Below are positions 26,513-35,640 of a DNA stretch of 64,000 nucleotides, piece by piece. Below the pieces are notes generated by a model. The model had not been told where the DNA came from, ran no database searches, and saw nothing but the letters and a program-made list of their open reading frames with translations. A program made the position numbers and the translations under genes. The first letter of the stretch is position 1, and each line of letters opens with the position of its first letter. Source of the DNA: Ruminococcaceae bacterium Marseille-P2935 (GTDB lineage Bacteria; Bacillota; Clostridia; Oscillospirales; Ruminococcaceae); assembly GCA_900104565.1 (NCBI GenBank), contig LT629952.1:1549604-1613603 (forward strand), read 5' to 3'.

Positions 26513-26983
26513 TTGGAACTGACCAAAAAAATACGCCTTGTTCCCATGGCAGAAACCCATTTAAACGAGCTGGTAAAGCTGGAGGAAGCTTGCTTCCCCC
26601 ATCCCTGGACGAGAGAAGCCCTTGCCGAGGAGCTTCGCAACCCGGCGGCTGTTTTTACCGTAGCTATGCTTGGGGACCATGTTGCCGGTTATGCCGGCAT
26701 GCAAAATATTGCCGGGGAAGGGTATGTTTGCAACATTGCTGTCTTTCCCCAATACCGAGGCGCCGGCATCGGCCGGCTGCTGACCGGCGGCCTCATCCGC
26801 TATGCCCGGCAGAACCAGCTTTCTTTTGTTACCTTGGAGGTCCGCCCTTCTAATATTGTCGCTGTTTCCCTTTACCGCTCCCTGGGCTTTGCCGAGGAGG
26901 GGCGCCGGCCCCGCTTTTACCGGGACCCACAGGAGGACGCCCTGATTATGACATGGCGGCCAGTTGAAACAAAGCTTGAATAA
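26513..26983 (+). CDS. rimI: Ribosomal-protein-alanine N-acetyltransferase
   Basis: A GNAT protein of 156 residues. EEACFPHPWTREALAEEL and YVCNIAVFPQYRGAGIGRLL (acetyl-CoA loop) with VTLEVRPSN and AVSLYRSLGF are diagnostic for RimI, which acetylates the N-terminus of ribosomal protein S18 or other proteins. The TTG at 26513 follows GAGGTGA and lies 13 bp after polA; an in-frame ATG at 26483 would overlap polA and lacks an SD. RimI is usually next to tsaB/tsaD; here tsaD is 0.9 kb downstream. Confidence 0.87.
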   Translation: MELTKKIRLVPMAETHLNELVKLEEACFPHPWTREALAEELRNPAAVFTVAMLGDHVAGYAGMQNIAGEGYVCNIAVFPQYRGAGIGRLLTGGLIRYARQNQLSFVTLEVRPSNIVAVSLYRSLGFAEEGRRPRFYRDPQEDALIMTWRPVETKLE

Positions 26984-27591
26984 CTGCTAAGCCGTGTAAA
27001 AATTTTTTGTGCAGTTTTAAAGAACGGCTACAAACCCCGCGGCAGCCCTTGGCCCTGTGACTGCCGACTGAAGCACACGGGCTTTCCTGGTTTATGGGAG
27101 AATTCCTACCGGTTTTATTTCAGCATACCCTTTTTATACAATATTTTTTGCAAATGCCGCCGAACTGGAAAAAACATAACTACCGGCTAGGCTGGTGGTT
27201 TAAGCTGGCTTTACGGTCCTTTGGGCTGCGGTCTCCCAGCACGTGCCTAAAATTCTATTGCCAACACTGCCTGTCAGTAGGCAACATGCACCCTTAGCAA
27301 ATACCCACTGCAAACCACGGCTGCCATAAGCAGCGTATTTGCCCGCCTGTTGAAGCAGCTTTTTTACCATACCGCCCCGCTACGCTGGCTGGTGGTTTTT
27401 AACCGGGTAAGCGCCAGCCCAGTGGGGTAGGCAAGCCTGAACTGATTTTAAAACGGCACAGCAATATAATTTTGCCGTAAACCAACATATTTTTGGCTTT
27501 TAACACAGATCCTGCACCTGCAAAAAGGCGGCATTTTGTTTTGTGCCTGACAAGATATTGCATACCCGGAAAAACATTTTGGGGCTGTTCT
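26984..27591. other. Intergenic region without a clear gene
   Basis: About 600 bp between rimI and a strong terminator. Short frames (for example 27094-27297) have neither SD nor protein-like composition. Two similar stretches (GGCTGGTGGTTT near 27190 and 27390) hint at degraded repeats but I cannot define them. Confidence 0.4.
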
Positions 27592-27630
27592 AACCCCAAA
27601 CCGTACCGAACGGTTTGGGGTTATTTTTTT
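27592..27630 (+). terminator. Strong terminator upstream of tsaD
   Basis: A 13-bp stem (AACCCCAAACCGT / ACGGTTTGGGGTT) with a 5-nt loop is followed by ATTTTTTT. It probably ends the polA-rimI transcript. Confidence 0.88.
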
Positions 27631-27850
27631 GAAAACCAACCGATCATCTGTTATAATCAGCAAATGACCTGTTACATCCAAAACACTCAAAACTGCAACG
27701 GCCGCCGCGTAACCGCTTATTCGGGGACATTTTTTCGAGCGTAACCGTCTTGCGCACCAAAGGTGCAGAAGTTTTCAAGGCAACTATTAAAACGGCTTTT
27801 CCTGCACCGCAGGGGGTATGGCCGCTACTCTAACCAAAGGGGGAATTCCC

Positions 27851-28888
27851 ATGAAAATTTTAGCGTTTGAAAGTTCCTGCGACGAAACCGCAGCCGCAGT
27901 GGTAGAAGATGGCCGCAGGGTGCTTTCTTCCGTCATTCACACGCAGGTGGCGGAACATCAAAAATACGGAGGCGTAGTACCCGAAATTGCCTCCCGCCGC
28001 CATACCGAAAATATTATCGCCGTCTGCGATGGTGCACTAAAGCAAGCCGGCTACACCCTGGCAGAGGTAGATGCAATTGCCGTAACCGCCGCTCCGGGGT
28101 TAATTGGCGCGGTGCTGGTAGGGGTGAATTTTGCCAAAGGCCTGGCCATGGCTATGAATAAACCGCTCATTCCAGTGCACCATATTCGGGGGCACATTGC
28201 AGCAAATTATATTGCACACCCCGACCTGAAGCCGCCCTTTTTATGCCTGGTTGTTTCAGGAGGGCACAGCCATATTGTAGAAGTGCGGGACTACACCGAT
28301 TTTCGTGTAATAGGCCGCACCCGGGATGATGCGGCCGGGGAAGCTTTTGACAAAGCTGCCCGTTCCATGGGTTTTTCCTACCCCGGCGGGGTACAAATTG
28401 ATAAAGCCGCAAAAAAGGGGGATGCTAATAAATACCCCTTGCCTCACCCAACAGTAGACGGCTCGCCCTATGATTTTAGTTTTTCGGGGTTAAAAACAGC
28501 CGTCATTAACCTGGCGCACCGGGCAGAACAAAAGGGGGAACCATTGGACGCAGATTCACTGGCCGCTTCCTTTCAAAAAACGGTGTGTGAAATTTTAACC
28601 GACCGTTTTTTATCTGCCGCCAAAGCGTTTGGATATACTACATTGGCAGTGGCCGGCGGTGTCTCTGCCAATTCCGGATTGCGGGAAAAAATGGAAGCTC
28701 TTTGCAGGGACAATGGTTTTAAACTGCACATCCCCCCACTTTCACTTTGCGGAGACAATGCCGCAATGATTGGATCGCAGGCTTTTTTTGAATTTCTATC
28801 TGGAAATTTGGCTGGATTCGACCTGAATGGACGGGCAGGTATGGATATTTGTGAGAATTTTAACGAAAATTCACAAAAACTTAAATGA
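27851..28888 (+). CDS. tsaD: tRNA N6-adenosine threonylcarbamoyltransferase TsaD
   Basis: The 345-residue protein shows KILAFESSCDETAAAVVEDG, the metal-binding HHIRGHIAANY, LVVSGGHSHI and VAGGVSANSGLR, the complete TsaD set. It transfers the threonylcarbamoyl group to A37 of tRNAs, working with TsaB and TsaE (encoded at 11.4-12.6 kb). The ATG at 27851 has an AAGGGGGAA SD. It is alone, not in the tsaE-tsaB operon. Confidence 0.96.
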   Translation: MKILAFESSCDETAAAVVEDGRRVLSSVIHTQVAEHQKYGGVVPEIASRRHTENIIAVCDGALKQAGYTLAEVDAIAVTAAPGLIGAVLVGVNFAKGLAMAMNKPLIPVHHIRGHIAANYIAHPDLKPPFLCLVVSGGHSHIVEVRDYTDFRVIGRTRDDAAGEAFDKAARSMGFSYPGGVQIDKAAKKGDANKYPLPHPTVDGSPYDFSFSGLKTAVINLAHRAEQKGEPLDADSLAASFQKTVCEILTDRFLSAAKAFGYTTLAVAGGVSANSGLREKMEALCRDNGFKLHIPPLSLCGDNAAMIGSQAFFEFLSGNLAGFDLNGRAGMDICENFNENSQKLK

Positions 28889-28914
28889 AATTCTGCATTT
28901 CTGATATTGCATTT

Positions 28915-28943
28915 TTGACATTTTCAAATTATAATGATATATG
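28915..28943 (+). promoter_or_regulatory. Promoter of the PEP carboxykinase gene
   Basis: TTGACA (28915-28920) and TATATG (28938-28943) are 17 bp apart, giving a leader of about 130 nt before the ATG at 29082. Confidence 0.6.
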
Positions 28944-29081
28944 TGAGAGAATTGGATTTTTCATAGGTAATTTCAGTCAAAAAATCCGTTCCTACATGGG
29001 CTGTACCTGCTGTTTCCGTTTATTTTTTTGGAGGGATAGGAATGAGCGGAAAATGCCAAAGAACCGAAAGGAGAAAATACC

Positions 29082-30845
29082 ATGACTAACAACCAAAATG
29101 TCCTCAAATGGGTTGAGGAAATGAAAGCCCTTGTAAAACCAGACAAGGTGGTCTGGATTGACGGCAGTGAAGAGCAGTTAAAAGAACTGAGGGATCTTTC
29201 TATCGCCAGCGGCGAAATGGAAGCGCTGAACGAGGAAAAACTGCCTGGGTGCCTGCTGCATCGTACTGCTAAGAACGACGTTGCCCGCGTGGAAGGCCGA
29301 ACCTATATCTGCTCCCGCAAAAAAGAGGATGCCGGCCCTACCAATAACTGGTGCGACCCTAAAGAAATGTATGCCAAACTGACTCCCATGTATGACGGCG
29401 TCATGAAAGGCAGAACCATGTATGTAATTCCTTACTGCATGGGCCCTATCGGTTCTCCTTTCTCTAAAGTAGGAATTGAGCTGACCGATTCTACCTATGT
29501 TGTTCTGAATATGGATATTATGACCCGCATGGGCAAAGATGCCCTAACCCAGCTGGGCGATACTTCCAACGATTTTGTAAGAGGCCTGCATTCCAAAGCA
29601 AACATTGAGGAAGAAAACCGTTATATCTGCCACTTCCCCGAAGACAACACCATCTGGAGCATTAACTCCGGTTACGGCGGAAACGTACTGCTTGGCAAAA
29701 AATGCTTTGCTCTGCGTATTGCTTCCTACCAGGGCTGGAAAGAGGGCTGGATGGCTGAGCACATGCTCATTCTGGGCCTTGAAAACCCACAGGGAGAGGT
29801 AAAATATATCTGTGCGGCATTCCCATCGGCCTGCGGCAAAACCAACCTGGCTATGCTCATTCCTCCCGAGAAACTGAAAAAAGAGGGCTACAAAGTTTGG
29901 ACCGTTGGTGATGATATTGCCTGGCTGCGCATTGGACCGGATGGCCGCCTGTGGGCAATTAACCCCGAGAACGGTTTCTTCGGTGTTGCTCCCGGCACCA
30001 ATGAAAAGTCCAACCCCAACGCTTTGGCATCCACCCGAAAAAACACCATCTTCACCAACGTGGTGCATAACCTGGACGACAACACTGTTTGGTGGGAAGG
30101 CCTGGATAAGAATCCTCCGAAAAATGCAGTTGACTGGCTGGGCAACAAATGGGATTGCACCGATGGTTCCAAGGGCGCTCACCCCAACAGCCGTTTCACC
30201 GCTCCCGCTGTAAACTGCCCTTGCCTGAGCTCCGAGTTCTCCAATCCCGCCGGCGTTCCCATCTCTGCGATTGTATTCGGCGGCCGTCGTGCTAAAACCG
30301 CTCCCCTGGTTTACCAGGCAAGAGATTGGGAGCATGGTGTATTCGTAGGCTCCATCATGGCTTCCGAGACCACCGCTGCCGCTTCCGGCGCTGTAGGTGT
30401 GGTTCGCCGTGACCCCATGGCTATGCTGCCCTTCTGCGGTTACCACATGGGCGACTACTTTGCTCACTGGCTTGAGATGGGCAAAAAGCTGGGCGACAAA
30501 GCTCCGAAAATCTTCAACGTTAACTGGTTCAGAACTGACGACGAAGGTCACTTCATCTGGCCGGGCTTTGGCGACAACTTAAGGGTCCTGCTGTGGATTC
30601 TTGACCGCTGCGAAGGCAAAGCTGATGCAGTAGAAACCCCGATCGGCTACGAGCCCAAACCCGAAGACATTAATCTGGAAGGCCTGGATATTGACCTTGA
30701 TACCCTGAAAGGCCTGCTGGATGTAGATGTAGACCTGTGGAAAGAAGACGCTGCCGGCATCCGCGAGTTCTACGGGAAGTTTGGCGACAGACTGCCGAAA
30801 GAACTGCTTGCACAGCTGGATATTCTGGAAGGCAACCTGAAATAA
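29082..30845 (+). CDS. pckG: Phosphoenolpyruvate carboxykinase (GTP)
   Basis: The 587-residue protein has the GTP-type family features: PYCMGPIGSPFSKVGIEL, the phosphate-binding loop FPSACGKTNLAML with its reactive Cys, the metal site VGDDIAWLRIG, FGGRRAKTAPLVYQ and NWFRTDDEGHFIWPGFGDN. It interconverts oxaloacetate and PEP with GTP/GDP. In fermenting anaerobes it often works toward oxaloacetate formation and gains GTP. Codons in this gene look more biased (AAC, GGC, CTG) than in neighbours, suggesting high expression. SD GAAAGGAG. Confidence 0.97.
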   Translation: MTNNQNVLKWVEEMKALVKPDKVVWIDGSEEQLKELRDLSIASGEMEALNEEKLPGCLLHRTAKNDVARVEGRTYICSRKKEDAGPTNNWCDPKEMYAKLTPMYDGVMKGRTMYVIPYCMGPIGSPFSKVGIELTDSTYVVLNMDIMTRMGKDALTQLGDTSNDFVRGLHSKANIEEENRYICHFPEDNTIWSINSGYGGNVLLGKKCFALRIASYQGWKEGWMAEHMLILGLENPQGEVKYICAAFPSACGKTNLAMLIPPEKLKKEGYKVWTVGDDIAWLRIGPDGRLWAINPENGFFGVAPGTNEKSNPNALASTRKNTIFTNVVHNLDDNTVWWEGLDKNPPKNAVDWLGNKWDCTDGSKGAHPNSRFTAPAVNCPCLSSEFSNPAGVPISAIVFGGRRAKTAPLVYQARDWEHGVFVGSIMASETTAAASGAVGVVRRDPMAMLPFCGYHMGDYFAHWLEMGKKLGDKAPKIFNVNWFRTDDEGHFIWPGFGDNLRVLLWILDRCEGKADAVETPIGYEPKPEDINLEGLDIDLDTLKGLLDVDVDLWKEDAAGIREFYGKFGDRLPKELLAQLDILEGNLK

Positions 30846-30861
30846 TTTGATATACACTTGC

Positions 30862-30893
30862 AAAAAGAAGCCGCTTTTCAGCGGCTTCTTTTT
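30862..30893 (+). terminator. Terminator of pckG
   Basis: AAAAAGAAGCCGC pairs perfectly with GCGGCTTCTTTTT over a 6-nt loop, 17 bp after the stop. Confidence 0.93.
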
Positions 30894-31330
30894 GATTATA
30901 TGAAAAACCAGTTCATAAATAATTTGCTTCAAGTATGGACGCGTGGTAAAAAAACAGATAACGAGGACTTTAAAATAAAAAACGACCCTCTCCCGATTAA
31001 CTGCCATGGCTGTCCTACCGCCCTACAAATCTTTTTAACGCAGTGTCTCGCTTTTGATTCTGGAATCCCACACTACTTTTGCCTATAGAAAGATCATTGA
31101 TTCCGGGTCAGTGTACCGCTGCTTATACTGCGGTAAAACACACGGCAGAAACTGCAGCTTCCCCGTTTGGGTAAACATCAGGGCGAAGTCCGGATAAATC
31201 CCCCTCTCTGCCGTTTTGCGCCTATCATCGTAAAAATGCGGCTGCTTATGGCCGGCTTATTTGATGGAATACTCCTTAGTTTTTGGGGTTAAAGACAGAT
31301 CCTATTTCGGCACAGGCCAGCCAAAAATGG
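30894..31330. other. Intergenic region, nothing recognised
   Basis: About 440 bp between the pckG terminator and the transglutaminase gene. No SD-led frame, tRNA or family repeat was found. Confidence 0.5.
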
Positions 31331-32316
31331 TTATCGCCTGGAAACTTCCCATTCCTTTTCTGCCTTTGGAACAGGAAAAAGCAGATTGTTTTCCGCTTTT
31401 GCTCTGCACCAGTAAAATTCTGAATGGGTTTTCTCCATCTGTCGGTCACTTGCTAAAAAAAAGTAATCATCAGGGGCTGCCCCTTCCTCAGAATCCATCC
31501 AGGTCACGTCCACATGATACCAGTTTCCATCCAGCCATACCATATTCCAGGTATGCCCCTGTCCGCCAGCGTCACCATGCACTATAATGCTGTATACCTC
31601 CAGACGCTCGCACAGAAACTGAAACGCATTGGCATACCCCCCACAGATTGCTTTGCCGTTCACCAGGGCCCCATAATCCAGCGAAGCGTATCGGGCCTGC
31701 TCTTTTGCCTCGGGCGTCAAACTGTTAAAATCTCCTGTCCAATAGGGGTTTGCTTCGGAAAATAACTTACATGCGCTGTTATATACTCGGCAATCGCTTT
31801 TATTTTCACCTCGTCGGCCGCTTCTTTTGGGGGCAGTTCAGACATAATATGTTCTGCGGTCTGGTCAAACAGACGGCACATCACCTGGTCATTGCCCCTG
31901 TTATCAAACTGTTTTTCTGCCCTGATTCCCAAAACCTTTTCACCATTTTCTTCAAATAGGGGGAAATATCCGTACTCGCGCCAAAGCAGCGTCTGATGGT
32001 TAGAAGAATAAAGTTCTATGACCGGATAAATTTGGTCCCATTCCAATGGCAGATCAAACAGGTACGGCCGGTCCGGCGTAATCTCCTTTTCCTCCAGCAT
32101 TTGATATAACTCCTGCTGCCATAAATATGGGAGCAGATCAAAGCCATAGGGCTTGTCAGGCTTTTGCACCTGTTTCGGCGCGTCTGACGCCGTACTGCTT
32201 TGATCCGTCAAAACAGAGCTAACGCTTGGCTGAACAGATGGCACCGGTCTGTTCGGAATAGCGCAAGCCGTTAATAAAAACAAAAAAGCAAAGACAAAAC
32301 AGCCTGACCTTTTCAT
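31331..32316 (-). pseudogene. Transglutaminase-domain lipoprotein, one-base frameshift
   Basis: Two frames join to make one protein. The first (from the ATG at 32316, SD AGGGAGG) has a lipoprotein signal FAFLFLLTACAIPN and about 185 residues up to AEYITAHVSYF. The second starts SEANPYWTGDFNSLTP and carries the transglutaminase core: KAICGGYANAFQ with the catalytic Cys, GHTWNMVWLDGNWYHVDVTW with His and Asp. The switch is at the AAAA run at 31759-31762 (TTTT in the gene); one extra T restores a continuous frame. It is either a recent mutation, a phase-variable tract or a sequencing error. Without the shift it would be a surface protease or cross-linking enzyme of about 327 residues. Confidence 0.72.
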
Positions 32317-32359
32317 CTTAACCTCCCTATTTTTCGGCCGGGTTGTAAAACACGTTTTT

Positions 32360-32965
32360 TTAATCCTCCGCCTGCTTTGCCAGATACAGCCCAAGCTCGG
32401 CCAGGTTTTCCAATACTGTACCCATGGTCTCTCCGTTTACCTCTACGGTGCAGGCAGTCCCCGGGGCCTCCTGGGTAAAGGTATCCCACACGGTTCTAAG
32501 CTTTTCCTTCTGCGGAATGGATAGATGCTCCAGCAATGGTAAGTACCGATGCAGTTCTTTGCTGTAAATAGAGGTTACATTATATTTGCTAATAAATATT
32601 TCATCTTCAGTTTTATGGTTACCAAACCCAAAACAGGCCAGGCCGTCGTTAATCAGCAGTTCGCCATACCGTTTTAAAATAGCTTTTGCCACCGGTACCG
32701 TGCAGTTGTCCAGGTAATAAATATTTTTATGGAAAGGATCGGCAGGCTTGCTGCGCAGCGTTTGCTCTTCCTGTTCGGTAGCCGGCAATTCTAAAATAAA
32801 GAATACCGGGCTTTTTTGCATCGTGCAAAAGCCATTTAGCAAGGGGATTAGCTGGTCAAGCCCTACGTTTGCAGTAAGGTTTTGATGATCCCTAAGCTCA
32901 TACCCAGTCTCTAAGCTGGAAAGTGCGGGGACTTCCATACCGGCGCCCAATTTTAATTTTGCCAT
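32360..32965 (-). CDS. Conserved-looking protein of unknown function
   Basis: A soluble, acidic 201-residue protein with a good SD (AAAAGGAGC) before the ATG at 32965. I do not recognise its family. It has no membrane segment, signal or zinc motif. It opens MAKLKLGAGMEVPALSSLET and contains NIYYLDNCTVPVAKAILKRY and ENLAELGLYLAKQAED. It ends 43 bp before the transglutaminase lipoprotein and probably shares its transcript. Composition and SD argue it is a real gene. Confidence 0.6.
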   Translation of the reverse strand: MAKLKLGAGMEVPALSSLETGYELRDHQNLTANVGLDQLIPLLNGFCTMQKSPVFFILELPATEQEEQTLRSKPADPFHKNIYYLDNCTVPVAKAILKRYGELLINDGLACFGFGNHKTEDEIFISKYNVTSIYSKELHRYLPLLEHLSIPQKEKLRTVWDTFTQEAPGTACTVEVNGETMGTVLENLAELGLYLAKQAED

Positions 32966-33521
32966 ATATCGCTGCTCCTTTTTATATCATTGAATGCTAT
33001 CATTTCATTAGGTTTCATACTGTTTTAATGCAATGCTTTACAAAGCCTTTTTATGCTCTGATTAAAAAATCTTTGATTTTAGTAATAGATGAGGTTATTA
33101 TCTCATGTCATGCAGCAGAATGCAAGAATCTTGCTATCTATCAGCCGTATCCCATTCGCCGATAATGCTAGGGTAAAAATAATGTTTCTGCTTTCCCATC
33201 CTGCAAATAACTTTATTGAATGGCTGCTAAAAATAACGAATATTGTTTCATCTACTCCACCGCCAACTTTTCTCTAAATGATACAACAGGGCAAACTAAG
33301 CCCGAAATTTAATATAGGCACAATTCATACGTCTGTCCTCGTCTTAAAACATATGACCGCTTACTGTGCAGTGGTTCCTTATTGGCAGGTTCGGTTCAGT
33401 TATTCTGTTGTCTCCTGACTTCACACAAGAATTATCCTGGGCCTAAGCTTTCTGTACCGTCATTATAACTAATCCTGCCCCCCGCTTTTTCCTGTTTCAA
33501 CAACTTTGCAATATTTTAAAT
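32966..33521. other. Intergenic region with a repeat remnant
   Basis: About 550 bp without a gene. It separates the unknown protein from the F420-related cluster and carries the repeat fragment at 33064-33100. Confidence 0.55.
33064..33100. repeat. Remnant of the 71-bp module
   Basis: AAAAATCTTTGATTTT followed by AGTAATAGATGAGGTTATTA matches the end of the modules at 47041-47070 (AAATCTTCGATTTT, then AGTAACGGGTGAGGTTATTA). It is a solitary, decayed end of the repeat family. Confidence 0.6.
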
Positions 33522-33549
33522 AAAAAGTTCAGCTGTTGCTGGGCTTTTT
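33522..33549. terminator. Hairpin downstream of cofE
   Basis: AAAAAGTTCAGC pairs with GCTGGGCTTTTT (two G-T pairs) over a TGTT loop. It has T-tracts both ways and lies beyond the second hairpin at 33558. Confidence 0.6.
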
Positions 33550-33557
33550 ATGACAGC

Positions 33558-33587
33558 AAAGGCCCGGAAAATACTTTCCGGGCCTTT
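33558..33587. terminator. Terminator of the F420-related operon
   Basis: AAAGGCCCGGAAA and TTTCCGGGCCTTT form a perfect 13-bp stem around ATAC. It lies 55 bp after the cofE stop and can work in either direction. Confidence 0.85.
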
Positions 33588-33642
33588 GGCTGTACTTTGA
33601 TTGATTTACCTTTTATTGGGCATATCTTACTACCCAAAAAAA

Positions 33643-34398
33643 TCAGTTGAAAAGCTCTTTTTGGGGAATCCGGAAAAGTTCCTTAGCCCCTACCTCTGAC
33701 GGCTGGTACTCGTACCCTCGTATCAGTACAGCCGGACGGGATTCGTCCCCTTGCCCCATAAGAAGGGTTGCCGCAGAGCAAAGCTCGTCTGCAGTGGCTT
33801 CCTGGGAGGTCTGCATGACATAGCCGTCCCGGTCGATATCTCCCCTATAGCTATGAATGGGTGCAATACCATAGCAACCTACACATACACCAATGGCCCC
33901 TTCCCGAAAGGAACGGCCATGGGTATCCGCAATAATGACTGCCACCCTTTTACCTGTGCGCTCAAAAATACCGTCAGAAAGTTTCCGGGCACTCTGATCA
34001 GGGTCTTTAGGCAGGGTAACCACCAGGTCCCCTCCCCCGGCGTTGGAATGGTCCACTGCGGCGTTGGCGCAGACAAAGCCCAGCTTATGGCGGGTGATAA
34101 TCACCCCACGTCTGGCTTTTAGCACCAGAGAGGATTCATCAAGAACCACCTGTAAAATCCGTGGATCTTTGCCCGTCATCTTCGAATAATACTCAGCCTC
34201 GGCTGAAGGAACAACATCAGACAGGGACAGGACGCATCCTTCCGCCTTGGAAACAATTTTATGGGCAACAACCAGCACATCCCCATCCAGAAACTCCTGG
34301 TTTTCTGTGTGAAAGGCTTCAACAATCAGTTCAGAAAGATTATCCCCCTCCCCCACAGGCGGAATGCCCTGAGCTGCAAACATCGCTATTTTTCTCAT
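33643..34398 (-). CDS. cofE: Coenzyme F420:L-glutamate ligase family protein (CofE)
   Basis: The 251-residue protein matches single-domain CofE along its length: GIPPVGEGDNLSELI, DVLVVAHKIVSKAEG, RRGVIITRHKLGFVCANAAV then DHSN, TLPKDPDQSARK, VIIADTHGRSFREGAIGVCV and DELCSAATLLMGQ. CofE adds glutamate(s) to F420-0 with GTP in archaea and, as part of FbiB, in actinobacteria. Its ATG overlaps the stop of the RibU-like gene by 4 bp. It is the last gene of a six-gene tight operon with an F420 reductase and an LLM oxidoreductase, which supports a real deazaflavin role. CofC, CofD and CofG/H are not in the window. Confidence 0.85.
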   Translation of the reverse strand: MRKIAMFAAQGIPPVGEGDNLSELIVEAFHTENQEFLDGDVLVVAHKIVSKAEGCVLSLSDVVPSAEAEYYSKMTGKDPRILQVVLDESSLVLKARRGVIITRHKLGFVCANAAVDHSNAGGGDLVVTLPKDPDQSARKLSDGIFERTGKRVAVIIADTHGRSFREGAIGVCVGCYGIAPIHSYRGDIDRDGYVMQTSQEATADELCSAATLLMGQGDESRPAVLIRGYEYQPSEVGAKELFRIPQKELFN

Positions 34399-34955
34399 AC
34401 CATATTCCCCGAATGCAAAAGTTTAGGTACCCGTTTGAGCAAAAGCTGATAAAGCACCACTGTTCCAAAGGAATTGATGACAGCCTTGATCAGATTAAAA
34501 GGAAGCAGGGCATACGGCATCATCTGCAATACCTTATCTGCCCCGTAGCCGAACTGGAGAGGCAAAATCACACAGTTGACCGGAATCATTGCAATGGTGC
34601 GCGCTATAATTCCAACAATGCAAGCCAAAATCAGCCCTTTGCTGCCGGGCTTTTTCTGATAAACCCAGCCCACCACAAAAGCAAAGACCGAGGTGATCAA
34701 AAAGTCACTTAATGGGCCAAAAATCCCCTTTGCCCGGAACATAAAATAGAGGATATCCTTAATAAGGTTGGTCATGACGCCAGCAACCGGCCCAAAGGTG
34801 ACGGAAGCCACCAGCACCGGAATTTCACTGGGCTCAAAACGAAGAAATTGGGCCCCAGGAATCAGCGGTACGGAAAATGTCGACATCATTAAGAAGGCGA
34901 CAGCCCCCAAAAGTCCTAAAATGGTAATTTGTTTGGTGGTGATTTTCTGTTTCAT
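34395..34955 (-). CDS. RibU-like ECF transporter S component
   Basis: A 186-residue membrane protein with about six hydrophobic segments. RFEPSEIPVLVASVTFGPVA, GVMTNLIKDILYFMF, GPLSDFLITSVFAFVVG and PYALLPFNLIKAVINS follow the RibU (riboflavin-binding S component) pattern. S components bind a vitamin and use shared A, A' and T subunits, which are absent here. No FMN riboswitch lies upstream, and the gene is translationally coupled to cofE, so the ligand might be a deazaflavin (FO or F420 precursor) rather than riboflavin. That is inference; riboflavin remains the default ligand. SD AAAGGGGGAAACGGGG before the ATG at 34955. Confidence 0.82.
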   Translation of the reverse strand: MKQKITTKQITILGLLGAVAFLMMSTFSVPLIPGAQFLRFEPSEIPVLVASVTFGPVAGVMTNLIKDILYFMFRAKGIFGPLSDFLITSVFAFVVGWVYQKKPGSKGLILACIVGIIARTIAMIPVNCVILPLQFGYGADKVLQMMPYALLPFNLIKAVINSFGTVVLYQLLLKRVPKLLHSGNMV

Positions 34956-34979
34956 CCCCGTTTCCCCCTTTTCCCTGGT

Positions 34980-35624
34980 TTAAATACCAGTCAGAGCAAT
35001 GCCAATGTGCCCTCGCTTATAACGTTTGTTCATACCAATAATCATGGGGGTCAGTCCCTCAACCGTACGGGCATTGAGCAAGCTGCCTGCGTCAAAACCC
35101 CTAAGCCCAATATCATCAGCCAGACCAATGAGGGTATTTTTGGCTTCCTCATCACTGCCCATAATGAGGGCGTCACCTTTTACTTCCTTTTCCGGGTTCT
35201 CCAGCATGGCGGCAGAAACGGTGTGAAATGCAGCTACCACCTTAACGCCTTCCCCAAGAACGGCCTGAGTCTGCTGTGCATTGGAGCCTTCCTCCGGTGC
35301 CTCATAACGCAAGGGGTTAAAGCGCAGCGGAATGGTTACATCTACTACGGTTTTTCCCTGCACCAGAGGCTTAATCAGTTCCAGAACTGCAGCGCGGGCA
35401 GCATCCGGAACTGCCAGCACTACGATGTCGCCTTCTAACACTGCGTCTTCGTTGGCAAGGCCCTTGGCATTTTGCGTTCCGGTCATCTCATTAATGCGCC
35501 CTGCCGCCTCCATAGCCCGCTCTTTCTGCCGGGAGCCAATAACAATTTGGTGCCCGGCCTTTGCCCAGCGGTAACCCAGACCAAAGCCCAGGTCCCCGGT
35601 GCCGCCGACAATGACAATATTCAT
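34980..35624 (-). CDS. npdG: NADPH-dependent F420 reductase (NpdG-like)
   Basis: The 214-residue protein has an N-terminal Rossmann fold, MNIVIVGGTGDLGFGLGYRW, then IVIGSRQKERA, the NADPH 2'-phosphate pocket (SRQ-K), and DIVVLAVPDAARAAVLE. AAFHTVSAAMLEN and CDS-end motifs AGSLLNARTVEGLTPMIIG match the F420-dependent NADP oxidoreductase family. It moves hydride between NADPH and F420. It lies 16 bp after the LLM oxidoreductase and 24 bp before the RibU-like gene. The enzyme family includes non-F420 relatives, but the neighbours favour F420. Confidence 0.85.
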   Translation of the reverse strand: MNIVIVGGTGDLGFGLGYRWAKAGHQIVIGSRQKERAMEAAGRINEMTGTQNAKGLANEDAVLEGDIVVLAVPDAARAAVLELIKPLVQGKTVVDVTIPLRFNPLRYEAPEEGSNAQQTQAVLGEGVKVVAAFHTVSAAMLENPEKEVKGDALIMGSDEEAKNTLIGLADDIGLRGFDAGSLLNARTVEGLTPMIIGMNKRYKRGHIGIALTGI

Positions 35625-35640
35625 AGGATTTCCTCCTTAA

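Noticed and set aside
29544-30551. 335-residue minus-strand frame opposite pckG
   Set aside because: The plus-strand PEP carboxykinase motifs are intact throughout; the long antisense frame follows from its biased codon use.
31331-31720. Separate short transglutaminase gene starting at TTG
   Set aside because: It has no SD, and its sequence continues naturally from the upstream lipoprotein frame if one T is restored.
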